From the NCBI GenBank assembly GCA_965248255.1, contig CBDFIW010000001.1, forward strand, positions 124,001 to 188,000: a stretch of 64,000 nt of DNA, read 5' to 3'. This DNA comes from JAKZVK01 sp965248255 (GTDB lineage: Bacteria; Acidobacteriota; Terriglobia; Bryobacterales; UBA6623). Of this stretch, positions 9,817-26,432 are shown piece after piece (the first letter of the stretch is position 1; each line of letters starts with the position of its first letter). A program made the translations under genes and the position numbers. A model generated the notes under the pieces. It had not been told where the DNA came from, did not search any database, and was given only the letters and a program-made list of their open reading frames with translations.

Positions 9817-10266
9817 CTACACCGCGCTCAGCTCGACCGATAGCGCCGTGAAGAAGCGCTTGATCATCATTTTAGAGGTCATGTCGAGCAAGCGCTGACC
9901 GACCGCCGCGATCAGGCCGCCGACCTTGACCTCTCCCTCGTAGCGGACCACTGTCTCATTGCCGTTCTCGGGTGCCGGCCCGAGCCGGAATTCGCCACTG
10001 CCGTTCACGAACCCGACCTTGCCCCGGCCTTCGACGTTGATGCGGTAGCCGCTGGGAGGCTGCTGGTCGTCGAGGCGAACCTTGCCTTCAAACAGGCCTT
10101 GGACGGATGAGACGGCCAGCTTCATCTTCATGTGGTACTCGTCCGGCCCGACTGGTTCAAGCGATTCGCAGCCGGGCAGAGTTCGAGCCAGCACGCCAGG
10201 GTCGAGCAGGGCGCTCCAGACCTTCTCCTGGGGTGCCCGCAGCGTGTACTGGCCCTGAAGCTTCAT
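9817..10266 (-). CDS. coxG: CoxG-like SRPBCC protein of the CO dehydrogenase family
   Basis: 149 residues, START/SRPBCC fold, CoxG type. Family hallmarks: the N-terminal KLQGQYTLRAPQEKVWSALL, LPGCESLEPVG and a hydrophobic C-terminal helix (KMMIKRFFTALSVEL). CoxG is thought to recruit or mature CO dehydrogenase at the membrane. It is the last gene of coxS-L-M-G; its ATG at 10266 abuts the coxM stop, suggesting translational coupling. Confidence 0.88.
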   Translation of the reverse strand: MKLQGQYTLRAPQEKVWSALLDPGVLARTLPGCESLEPVGPDEYHMKMKLAVSSVQGLFEGKVRLDDQQPPSGYRINVEGRGKVGFVNGSGEFRLGPAPENGNETVVRYEGEVKVGGLIAAVGQRLLDMTSKMMIKRFFTALSVELSAV

Positions 10267-11120
10267 CAGCGGCTGGCGGCGTCTTCGAGCGCCCTGCGGA
10301 CTTGTACCGCGGCCAGGTGGGCGCGATAGTCGGCCGACGCATGGATGTCATTGAGTGCTTCGACACCGGCTGCGGCGTGCCCGGCTGCGGCGGCGAATGT
10401 GTCGGCGTTGGCCGTCTGGCCCTCCAGGGCACCTTCGACCGCCGTCGCGCGGTACGGTCTTGAGGCAACGCCTGTCACGCCCACCCGTGCCAGCGAGATC
10501 TGGCCGTCTTCGACACCCAAGCGCACTGCAGCACCGACCACGGCGTAGCCCGAAGCCGGTTGCACAATCGTCCGGTAGGCGACGCCCGTGCCGTTGGTTT
10601 CAGCCGCGATGTGGACTTCGGCCAGCACCTCCCCGGGTTCGAGAGCCGTCGTCAAGGCGTCAACGATGAAGTCGTCGACACCGACCACCCGCTCGCCGCT
10701 CGAGTTAACTAAGCGCACCTTGGCCTCCAGTGCGAGCAGAGCCGCCGGGTAATCGGCGGCCGGGTCGGCATGGACGATGCTTCCCCCGATCGTCCCCCTG
10801 TTGCGCACTTGAACGTCGCCGATTTCAGCGGCGGTCTTGGCCAGCAGCGGGCACTTCGCCCGGAGCAACTCGGAAGTCTCCACCTGATGGTGCGTGGCCA
10901 TGGCCCCGATGCGGATCGTTCCGTTCTCCTCGGCAATGAAGTTCAGATCGGGGATGCGATCCAGATCGACCAGGTGGCCCGGCTGCGCCAGCCGAAACTT
11001 GAGCATCGGGATCAAGCTTTGGCCGCCCGCCAGGACCTTGCTGTCCGGATTGTCAGCCAGCAGCTTGAGAGCGTCGGAGAGAGTTTCCGGCGCGGAGTAA
11101 TCAAAGTTCGCGGGAATCAC
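10266..11120 (-). CDS. coxM: Molybdenum hydroxylase FAD subunit (CoxM type)
   Basis: 284-residue FAD-binding medium subunit of a xanthine/CO dehydrogenase family enzyme. FAD-binding motifs are visible near the N-terminus (LLADNPDSKVLAGGQSLIPM) and at RNRGTIGGSIVHADPAADYP. It passes electrons from the 2Fe-2S subunit to FAD. It overlaps the coxL end by four bases (ATGA) and runs into coxG, so the four genes form one operon. Confidence 0.9.
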   Translation of the reverse strand: MIPANFDYSAPETLSDALKLLADNPDSKVLAGGQSLIPMLKFRLAQPGHLVDLDRIPDLNFIAEENGTIRIGAMATHHQVETSELLRAKCPLLAKTAAEIGDVQVRNRGTIGGSIVHADPAADYPAALLALEAKVRLVNSSGERVVGVDDFIVDALTTALEPGEVLAEVHIAAETNGTGVAYRTIVQPASGYAVVGAAVRLGVEDGQISLARVGVTGVASRPYRATAVEGALEGQTANADTFAAAAGHAAAGVEALNDIHASADYRAHLAAVQVRRALEDAASR

Positions 11121-13462
11121 GACTGGCTCCTTTCGTTGATCGCTTTCCAGATCGACTGTGGGGTCATGGGTATGTCCACGTGCTCGACACCGAGCGGCGA
11201 TAGCGCGTCGACCACCGCGTTGACCATTGACGGCAGCGAGCCTATCGTGCCGGCCTCGCCCACTCCCTTCACGCCCAGCGGATTAACGGGCGAGGGTGTC
11301 TCGGTACGTTCGGACTCGATCCACGGCATGTGCTTGGCCTTCGGGATGGCGTAGTCCATCAGCGTGCCGTTCAGTAGCTGGCCTTCGTCGTCATAGACAA
11401 TGCCCTCCAGGAAGGCCGGTCCTAGGCCTTGCGCGACCCCTCCGTGGATCTGGCCGTCGACCAGCATCGGGTTAATGACTTTGCCGCAGTCATCCACCGC
11501 GACGTAGCGCAGGATCTCGGTTTCGCCCGTCTCCTTGTCGACTTCCACCACGCAGATGTGGGCGCCGTAAGGGAAGGCAAAGTTGTTGGGCTCGAAGAAG
11601 CGCGTGATGGAGAGTCCGGGCTCGGTCCCGGGCGGGAGGTTGTGGCAGAGATGCGACTCGAGCGCCACATCTCCGAACGAGAGCGTCTTATCAGTCGCGC
11701 TCGAGGAGAAAGTGCCGTTCTCGAAGCTCACCGAGGCCGCTTCGACACCCAGCAAGTGAGCGGCGTACTTGGTGGCTTTCTCGACGATATCCTGCAACGC
11801 CAAGTGGAGCGCGCTGCCGCCGATCGAGATCCCCCGGCTGCCGAACGTACCGATGCCGTAGTAGACGCGGGCGGTGTCACCATGGACCACGACGACGTCA
11901 TCCATGGCGACGCCGAGAGCATCGGCCACCATTTGCGCGAAGCTTGTTTCCTCGCCCTGCCCATGCGGGGAGATGCCGGTCATGACGGTCACCGTGCCGG
12001 TGGCTTCCACGCTGACTGTCGCGCTTTCCCAGCCGCCGGCGGGCAGGGCCGGCGAAGGCCCGAAGGCGCAGATCTCGCCGTAGGTCGAGATCCCAATGCC
12101 CATCAGACGGCCTTCCCGGCGGGCGTTCTCTTGGTCTTGGCGGAGCTTCTTGTAGTCGATCATGTCGAGGGCCTTATTGAAGGCTTCGGCATAGTCTCCG
12201 CTGTCATAACTGAGACCGGTGGCGCTCTCGAAGGGGAACTCCGAGGCGGCCGGAAAGTTCTTGAGCCTCAGCTCGGCCGGGTCCATACCGAGTTTCGCCG
12301 CCATTTTGTCGACGATGCGCTCGATGACGTACGTGGCTTCGGGACGTCCCGCCCCGCGGTATAGGTCGCTCGGGGCGCGGTTGGTAAACACCCCTTTCAG
12401 GTCGGCCGAGAAGTTCTTGAACTTGTAGAGCCCGGGCAACATCAGCACGGCGAGAGTGGGGATGATTGGCGTCAGCAATTGATGGTGCGCCCCGTTGTCG
12501 AGCAAGATGCTGAGCCTCAAGCCGGTTAGCATTCCGTCCTTCGTGCCCGCCAACTCGACGTCGTCGATGTGGGCGCGGCCGTGGGCCACCACCTGAATGC
12601 TCTCGCGCCGGTTCTCAATCCATTTGACCGGCCGCTTGAGATCGACAGCTACTTTGCAAGCCAGCGCTTCTTCGGCCCAGACGTTGCACTTGCTCCCGAA
12701 GCCGCCACCGACCTCCGGTGCGATCACACGGACCCGGTGCTCGGGCAGACCCAACTGCAAAGCCAACTGCGTCTTGAGCAGATGCGGAATCTGCGTTGAC
12801 GAGTGAAGCGTCAACTCTTTGGTGCCGTCGTCGTAGTCCGCGACGACGCCGCGCGTTTCCATCGGTGTTGGTGCCAGGCGGGGCACGAGCACACGCTCCT
12901 TGACGACGACATCCGCCTCTTGGAACGCCTTCTCAACATCGCCGCCGTCCTGGTGGAAGGTAAACGAGACGTTGTCAGGATAATCAGGATGGACCAAGGG
13001 GGCGTCGTCTTCGAGCGCTTCTTCGGGGTCCGAGACCACATCCGTCGGATCGTAGTCGACCTCGATTCGATCCAGCCCGTCGGCCGCGACGTATCGGTCA
13101 CTGGCAACGACGGCTGCCACCGGGTGGCCAACGTAGTAGACGCGGTCTTGCGCGAGGATCTTGTGCTCGGGGATCCGCAGCGTGGGCATGGACCCGGCAC
13201 AGGGTACTCCCCCGATGGACTTGACGTCCTCGCCGGTGTAGACCGCCTTGACCCCGGGCAGCTCCAGCGCCTTTTCGATCGAGATGCTCTTGATCTTGGC
13301 GGCTGCGTAGGGGCTCCGAAGAACCGCGGCATAGAGCATGCCGGGCTTAGTGATATCGTCCACATACGTGGCGGTGCCGGTGATCAGGCGCGGGTCTTCC
13401 ACCCGGCGCACTCGCTCGCCCACGTGAGTTTTGAGTTTCGGCACGGTTGTCGTCGTGGCCAT
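11117..13462 (-). CDS. coxL: Molybdopterin large subunit, form II CoxL-like
   Basis: 781-residue Mo-binding subunit of the xanthine oxidase family. The active-site loop near residues 364-372 reads LYRGAGRPEA, matching the form II signature (AYRGAGR) and not the CO-oxidising form I signature AYxCSFR. The predicted substrate is therefore uncertain: form II enzymes may act on CO poorly or on other small compounds. The conserved GVKGVGEAGTIG near the C-terminus is part of the catalytic Glu region. The start ATG at 13462 lies three bases after the coxS stop. Confidence 0.9.
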   Translation of the reverse strand: MATTTTVPKLKTHVGERVRRVEDPRLITGTATYVDDITKPGMLYAAVLRSPYAAAKIKSISIEKALELPGVKAVYTGEDVKSIGGVPCAGSMPTLRIPEHKILAQDRVYYVGHPVAAVVASDRYVAADGLDRIEVDYDPTDVVSDPEEALEDDAPLVHPDYPDNVSFTFHQDGGDVEKAFQEADVVVKERVLVPRLAPTPMETRGVVADYDDGTKELTLHSSTQIPHLLKTQLALQLGLPEHRVRVIAPEVGGGFGSKCNVWAEEALACKVAVDLKRPVKWIENRRESIQVVAHGRAHIDDVELAGTKDGMLTGLRLSILLDNGAHHQLLTPIIPTLAVLMLPGLYKFKNFSADLKGVFTNRAPSDLYRGAGRPEATYVIERIVDKMAAKLGMDPAELRLKNFPAASEFPFESATGLSYDSGDYAEAFNKALDMIDYKKLRQDQENARREGRLMGIGISTYGEICAFGPSPALPAGGWESATVSVEATGTVTVMTGISPHGQGEETSFAQMVADALGVAMDDVVVVHGDTARVYYGIGTFGSRGISIGGSALHLALQDIVEKATKYAAHLLGVEAASVSFENGTFSSSATDKTLSFGDVALESHLCHNLPPGTEPGLSITRFFEPNNFAFPYGAHICVVEVDKETGETEILRYVAVDDCGKVINPMLVDGQIHGGVAQGLGPAFLEGIVYDDEGQLLNGTLMDYAIPKAKHMPWIESERTETPSPVNPLGVKGVGEAGTIGSLPSMVNAVVDALSPLGVEHVDIPMTPQSIWKAINERSQS

Positions 13463-13465
13463 GGT

Positions 13466-13942
13466 TTACGCTCCCGCTCCTTTCGCTTTGGCCGCGGCCT
13501 CGACCGCGTTCACGATGTGCTGGTAGCCGGTGCATCGGCACAGGTTGCCCTCGATCCCGTGCCGGATTTCATCTCGCGACGGGTTCGGGTTGTCGCTTAG
13601 CAACTCATCGACCGCCATGATCATGCCGGGCGTGCAGAAGCCGCATTGCAAACCGTGCTCGTTCCAGAACGCTTCTTGGACGGCGTGCAAAGCGCCGTTC
13701 TGCGCCATACCCTCGATCGTGACGACCTCTTTGCCGTCGGCCTGTACGGCCAGCAGGGAGCAGGACTTCACCGCCCGCCCCTCGATCGTCACAGTGCAGG
13801 CGCCGCACACGGTCGTTTCGCAACCGATGTGAGTGCCGGTAAGTCCGAGAACTTCGCGAAGAAAATGGACCAAGAGAAGGCGCGGCTCGACGGTGCGCTC
13901 GTGCTCCTGCCCGTTGACGGTCAACTTGATGGTCTTCTCCAT
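13466..13942 (-). CDS. coxS: 2Fe-2S subunit of molybdenum hydroxylase (CoxS type)
   Basis: 158 residues with two 2Fe-2S clusters: ligands C41, C46, C49 and C61 (CETTVCGAC plus a later Cys), and C100, C103, C135, C137 (CGFCTPG, CRCTGYQ). I use the ATG at 13942 and not the upstream ATG at 13996, because GGAGA sits at proper spacing and the protein then begins with the family-typical MEKTIKLTVNG. First gene of the cox operon. No signal peptide, as usual for this subunit. Confidence 0.9.
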   Translation of the reverse strand: MEKTIKLTVNGQEHERTVEPRLLLVHFLREVLGLTGTHIGCETTVCGACTVTIEGRAVKSCSLLAVQADGKEVVTIEGMAQNGALHAVQEAFWNEHGLQCGFCTPGMIMAVDELLSDNPNPSRDEIRHGIEGNLCRCTGYQHIVNAVEAAAKAKGAGA

Positions 13943-14387
13943 AGCGATGTCTCCTGACGCGCCCATAAATATGAACGATTGGCAAGGCGCAGTCAAGAGT
14001 CCGCGTCGGCCTGCCCCGGCGGCCGCTTCCGAGCTGTGAGCGTCTGGGAAGAGGTCACGCTTACTCGCGCGGCTCCGGGGTGTGGCGGTTTATGATTGGG
14101 GCATGGTGCGTGCCCTGCTGATCACGACCTGTCTAACGGTCCGATGGCATCGCTCTGTCTCGGGCAAGGCTCGGGCCAAGATCCGCTCAGCGGCGCCATC
14201 AAGGCCGACAAGGACGGAAGGTTTGACGACGTTTTCGACCTCGCGAGCCAGGGCAATTGAAGCTGCTCCCAGAGCGGCCCGCAAACGCCTGACTCGCGCA
14301 GTGGAAAGCTTCCCGGTAACGCATTACATGTGGAATGTCGAGCGCGTCCACCTGGGCTAGCTCAACCGGGAACCGGAAACCCGCTGA
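13943..14387. other. Intergenic region upstream of coxS and DUF2461 gene
   Basis: A 445-bp gap that should hold the coxS promoter on one strand and that of the DUF2461 gene on the other. Short reading frames exist on both strands, but none has a convincing start signal or recognisable product. A TATGAT at about 14091 could be a -10 box; no matching -35 box is evident. Confidence 0.4.
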
Positions 14388-15095
14388 ATGGCCGACTCTT
14401 TCCCAGGATTCCCGCCGCAAGCCCGCAGGTTCCTGCGCGATCTCAAAGCCAACAACACTCGCGAATGGTTCATGCCGCGCAAGACCGTTTTCGAAGAGCA
14501 GGTCAAGGCCCCGATGATCGAATTGGTACTCGAGCTCGGGGAGGAATTGCGTGACTTCGGTATCGACCTGGTCAAGGCTCCAGAGAAGGCAATCTACCGA
14601 ATCTACCGCGACGTCCGGTTCAGTAAAGACAAGAGCCCTTATAAAACACATGTCGCAGCTGTGTTCACCCCCCGCGGCCTCCCCAAGCACGCGGGCGCAG
14701 GTCTATATTTCCACGTCGCGCCCGAGGAAGTCCTGGTTGGCGGAGGTATCTACGCTCCGGGGCCGAAGGAACTGCTGGCGATTCGCCAGATGATCTCCGC
14801 CCAGCCCGACGGGCTACGAGGGGTCTTGAAGCATCGGGGGTTCCGGCGGCTGTTCGGCGAAATGAGCGGCGTGAAGCTCAAGCGCGTCCCTAAGGGCTTT
14901 GCAAGCGACGACCCGACAGCGGACCTGCTCGTCTACAAACAGTTTCTCGCCGGGGCCAGTCTGCCCGCAGACATCGCCGAAACCTCCCAGCTTTACCGGC
15001 AGATCGTGAAGCACTTCCGGGGCCTCGAACCGTTCCTGGCCTTGTTGAATTCGCCCCTGAAGCCTGATAGGGCATCAGCGTTCGCGGCTCACTAA
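14388..15095 (+). CDS. DUF2461 domain protein (TIGR02453 family)
   Basis: 235-residue protein of the widespread DUF2461/TIGR02453 family, function unknown. Diagnostic segments: FLRDLKANNTREWFMPRK, RIYRDVRFSKDKSPYKTH and GAGLYFHVAPEEVLVGGG. Cytoplasmic; no membrane segment. It stands upstream of rpoB in the same direction, separated by the long rpoB leader, in the place normally held by rplL. Confidence 0.85.
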   Translation: MADSFPGFPPQARRFLRDLKANNTREWFMPRKTVFEEQVKAPMIELVLELGEELRDFGIDLVKAPEKAIYRIYRDVRFSKDKSPYKTHVAAVFTPRGLPKHAGAGLYFHVAPEEVLVGGGIYAPGPKELLAIRQMISAQPDGLRGVLKHRGFRRLFGEMSGVKLKRVPKGFASDDPTADLLVYKQFLAGASLPADIAETSQLYRQIVKHFRGLEPFLALLNSPLKPDRASAFAAH

Positions 15096-15194
15096 CCATC
15101 CGCATGACGGCGGGTCCTAGGCGTCTGGCCCGTAGCTGCCTGCTGACATCGGCCATGCCCTCGGTCCTGGGACTCTTGGCTGGAACAGGCTCTG

Positions 15195-15239
15195 TTGCTC
15201 CTCACATCTTGAGTTTGGTATACTCCAGTAGTTGGAGTA
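15195..15239 (+). promoter_or_regulatory. Candidate rpoB promoter with overlapping dyad
   Basis: TTGCTC at 15195-15200 and TATACT at 15219-15224 with an 18-base spacer make a plausible sigma-70 promoter. A perfect 7-bp inverted repeat (TACTCCA / TGGAGTA, 15221-15239) overlaps the -10 box and the expected start site, so it could be an operator or a 5' hairpin of the transcript. Confidence 0.45.
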
Positions 15240-15584
15240 CGTGCGTCTGTCCATCCTTTTCCTTGATTCAAGAGACGATTAGCAGCGCTGTGCCCGTTCA
15301 GGGTCAGGTGATCTCCGAACGGGTGTAGCGGGGGGACTTCCCTCTCTTCGATTCATGAGCGGGCTCAGGAGGCCCGCCATACTGTCGATCTTGAGGTTTC
15401 TCGTTCCGGCCGGCATGCCTCGCTTCGCGCTTACGTCTTGTGTACGGACGGGGGGCGTAGCCAGCGCTTCGGCCTTGCCCAGCTTGACGGTCCGGATGGA
15501 CCTCCATACCCACCACGCCCGGCTAGGTTTTGTGACCCAACACGCCGATGGAGCGGGCGAATCGCTAGATTCGGGAGATCTTGA
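15240..15584 (+). promoter_or_regulatory. rpoB: Long structured rpoB 5' leader
   Basis: About 345 bases lie between the candidate promoter and the rpoB ATG with no supported gene. Two hairpins are visible: CCCGTTC/GAACGGG (15293-15299 with 15317-15323) and GCGGGC/GCCCGC (15359-15364 with 15372-15377). Neither is followed by a T run. Autogenous control of rpoBC through its leader is known elsewhere; here it is only a possibility. Confidence 0.35.
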
Positions 15585-19883
<4,299 letters not shown>

Positions 19884-19950
19884 GGAGCACCGGCGCTCAT
19901 CTTTGGGAGCGACTTCGGTCGGCAGTTTTCAGACGGAGACGGAGGTTCAC

Positions 19951-24168
<4,218 letters not shown>

Positions 24169-24187
24169 GCTGACGCTTTCCGAAGCC

Positions 24188-24232
24188 CCCTCCACTCATA
24201 CGCGAGACGCCGCGTATCGGGTGGACGGAGGG
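24188..24232. other. Extended hairpin between rpoC and dnaG
   Basis: An imperfect hairpin: outer CCCTCC/GGAGGG and inner ATACGCG/CGCGTAT (24198-24204 with 24211-24217) arms. No T run follows, so it may be a processing or stability element, or a partial attenuator between rpoC and dnaG. Confidence 0.4.
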
Positions 24233-24271
24233 TTCGGTAGCAGAACTACGCCTAGGCTACGATAGAAGCGG

Positions 24272-26065
24272 ATGGACTTCGCACAGCACGTCAAGTCGTC
24301 GGTCAACATCGTCGGTGTCGTCGGCGAGTCGGTGCGCTTGAAGAAACGCGGCGCCGACAACTACGCCGGCCTGTGTCCGTTCCACAACGAAAAAACCCCC
24401 TCGTTCAATGTCAACGAGAGGCTTCAGATCTACAAGTGTTTCGGCTGCGGTAAGGGAGGCGATGTCTTCAACTTCGTGATGGAGATGCAAGGCCTCAGCT
24501 TTCCCGAGGTCCTCGAGATGCTTGCGGAGCGCCACGGTATTCCCATACCTGCAAGGCGAACCGGAGGGTCCGGTGACGCGGACGCCCGGCTTCGTGCCGC
24601 CCTACATCGCATTCACGAGTTGGCCCAGGACCTGTTTCGCAAGCAACTCATCGGACCGATGGGCAGCAGTGTTCGTGCTTACCTCGACAAGCGGGGCGTC
24701 TCGGCCGAGACCCAAGAGCGGTTCGGTCTGGGTTTCGCTCCGGACTCCGGATCGTTGTTACTCCGGGTCGTCGAGCGCGAGGGTATGAGCCGCCCGCACA
24801 TGGAGTCCTCGGGCCTGATTCTCAGGCGCAATGACGGCAGCGGATACTTCGACCGGTTTCGCGGCCGCCTGATGTTCCCGATCCACAACGAGCGGGGGAA
24901 GGTCGTCGCTTTTGCAGGCCGTGCTTTGCGGGGCGACCAGCAGGCCAAGTACCTCAACTCTCCGGAGACCCCCATCTACAAGAAACACTCCGTTCTTTAC
25001 AACCTACATCGAGCCAAGGAGGCCGTCCGCCGCGAGAATCGCGCACTCTTGGTCGAGGGTTACATGGACGTGATCGGCGTCGACGGGGCCGGCGTTTCAC
25101 TTGCCGTGGCGAGTTGCGGCACGTCACTCACGCCCCAGCAAGCACGAATGATTCGCCGTCACGCTGAGACCGTGATCGTCAACTTCGATGCCGACCAAGC
25201 CGGCCAAAGTGCCACGGAGCGTTCCATCGAGGTTCTTCTCGAACAGGATCTCAAGGTCCGCGTCCTGACTCTGCCTGACGGACTCGACCCGGATGACTTC
25301 TGCCGCCGCCACGGTGGGGAGCGCTACCGAGAATTGCTCGGCCACGCGCCAGACTACTACTTCTGGCTGGCGGAGCGCGCGCGCGGAAAACACGATACTC
25401 GGACGGCCGACGGCCGCGTGGCTGCCTTCCAGGATCTCGTGCCTGCTATCAACCTGCTGCGCGACAAGATTAGGCGCGTCGCGCTCGCTAACGAGCTAGC
25501 CGAACAGCTCGGCTTGGAATCCGGTCTCGTCTTGGAACACTTTCGGCGCTTCGCCTCCGAACGCCGTAGCGCACCGCTGGCCATCTCTACAGACGACATT
25601 CTCTCTCCCGGTGAACGTCTCCTGTTGGGACTGTTCCTCGAGTCGGAGGAGGCCCGACAGAACTTGCTTGCCGACGCGGTTGCGTTGGCCCAGGAGAACC
25701 AACTTCCGGGCCGTCGGATCCTCGAGTCTTTGGAGGCGGTGGTCCAACGAGGAGAAGGGTTTCAGTTCTCGGCCGTGGAGGGCCGGCTCGAGTCAAAGGA
25801 CCGTGAAATGCTCTCCCGCATCGTTTTCAGTCAGGACCGCTACGGCCTGTCGGTCGAGGACGGGCGTCAAGCGCTCGAGGCCCTCCAACGTCAGGGCTGG
25901 CAGCGGCACTATCGCGCCGTCGCTCTCGACATCGCCGGTGCGGAGAAAGAGGGCGATCACACCAAGGCTCTCGAACTACTTCGAAAAAAGAAAGACCTCG
26001 AAGCAATCGGCAGACGCATCGGCAGTCTGCCTCAGCCTCAAACTCTCGCGGCGCCGGACCGATGA
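24272..26065 (+). CDS. dnaG: DNA primase
   Basis: 597 residues, normal length. CHC2 zinc site: C35-x2-H38 and C56-x2-C59 (CPFHNEKTPSF, CFGCGKGG). The Toprim catalytic core follows, with LLVEGYMDVIG near residue 262 and DADQAG near 307. The C-terminal part is the DnaB-helicase-binding region. Synthesises RNA primers at the replication fork. It follows rpoC by 103 bases and precedes rpoD, an arrangement recalling the rpsU-dnaG-rpoD operon but without rpsU. Confidence 0.96.
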   Translation: MDFAQHVKSSVNIVGVVGESVRLKKRGADNYAGLCPFHNEKTPSFNVNERLQIYKCFGCGKGGDVFNFVMEMQGLSFPEVLEMLAERHGIPIPARRTGGSGDADARLRAALHRIHELAQDLFRKQLIGPMGSSVRAYLDKRGVSAETQERFGLGFAPDSGSLLLRVVEREGMSRPHMESSGLILRRNDGSGYFDRFRGRLMFPIHNERGKVVAFAGRALRGDQQAKYLNSPETPIYKKHSVLYNLHRAKEAVRRENRALLVEGYMDVIGVDGAGVSLAVASCGTSLTPQQARMIRRHAETVIVNFDADQAGQSATERSIEVLLEQDLKVRVLTLPDGLDPDDFCRRHGGERYRELLGHAPDYYFWLAERARGKHDTRTADGRVAAFQDLVPAINLLRDKIRRVALANELAEQLGLESGLVLEHFRRFASERRSAPLAISTDDILSPGERLLLGLFLESEEARQNLLADAVALAQENQLPGRRILESLEAVVQRGEGFQFSAVEGRLESKDREMLSRIVFSQDRYGLSVEDGRQALEALQRQGWQRHYRAVALDIAGAEKEGDHTKALELLRKKKDLEAIGRRIGSLPQPQTLAAPDR

Positions 26066-26432
26066 GGTCGCCCGGCCCGCTCGCGGCAGTCCGACTGCAA
26101 GGTGCATCGGCAAGGCAAGGCTGTCCGTCCGAACCAGGGGACCTGGGCTGCTGCGAATCCGTCTTGGGTAGCCCGGCGTCCTCGCATCCGAATCACTAAG
26201 ACTCGTCGCGAACTCGAGGTAGGATTCATACAGACCGATGAGGGGCTGCGTGAGTGGGGGGACTGGTTGTAGAATGTGAAGATCAACCTCAGAGTGGACT
26301 ACTCGCTCACCCCCGGGTTAGGGTAGTGCCCGTTCTTTTGCCGTTGCCCTGTGCTCGGTGTGCTGACCGGGCGACTGCTCACCCGAGGCTTCCGGCCAGA
26401 TAGCTTCGAACCCTTCGACTTCGAGGCGGCTA
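26066..26432. other. Gap between dnaG and rpoD
   Basis: 367 bases with no gene, tRNA fold or clear repeat that I can support. It may carry an internal rpoD promoter, but I see no convincing -35/-10 pair. Confidence 0.4.

Noticed and set aside
11429..12364. Plus-strand frame of 311 codons inside coxL
   Set aside because: It mirrors the coxL coding strand, has no start signal, and its residue make-up is that of a shadow frame.
14082..14360. Plus- and minus-strand short frames in the coxS-DUF2461 gap
   Set aside because: No Shine-Dalgarno, no family resemblance, and composition typical of non-coding GC-rich DNA. A stretch reading KADKDGRFDDVFDLASQGN in a third frame is intriguing but has no clear start.
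24188..24232. Intrinsic terminator after rpoC
   Set aside because: The stem is good but no T run follows, and dnaG starts only 40 bases later in the same direction.
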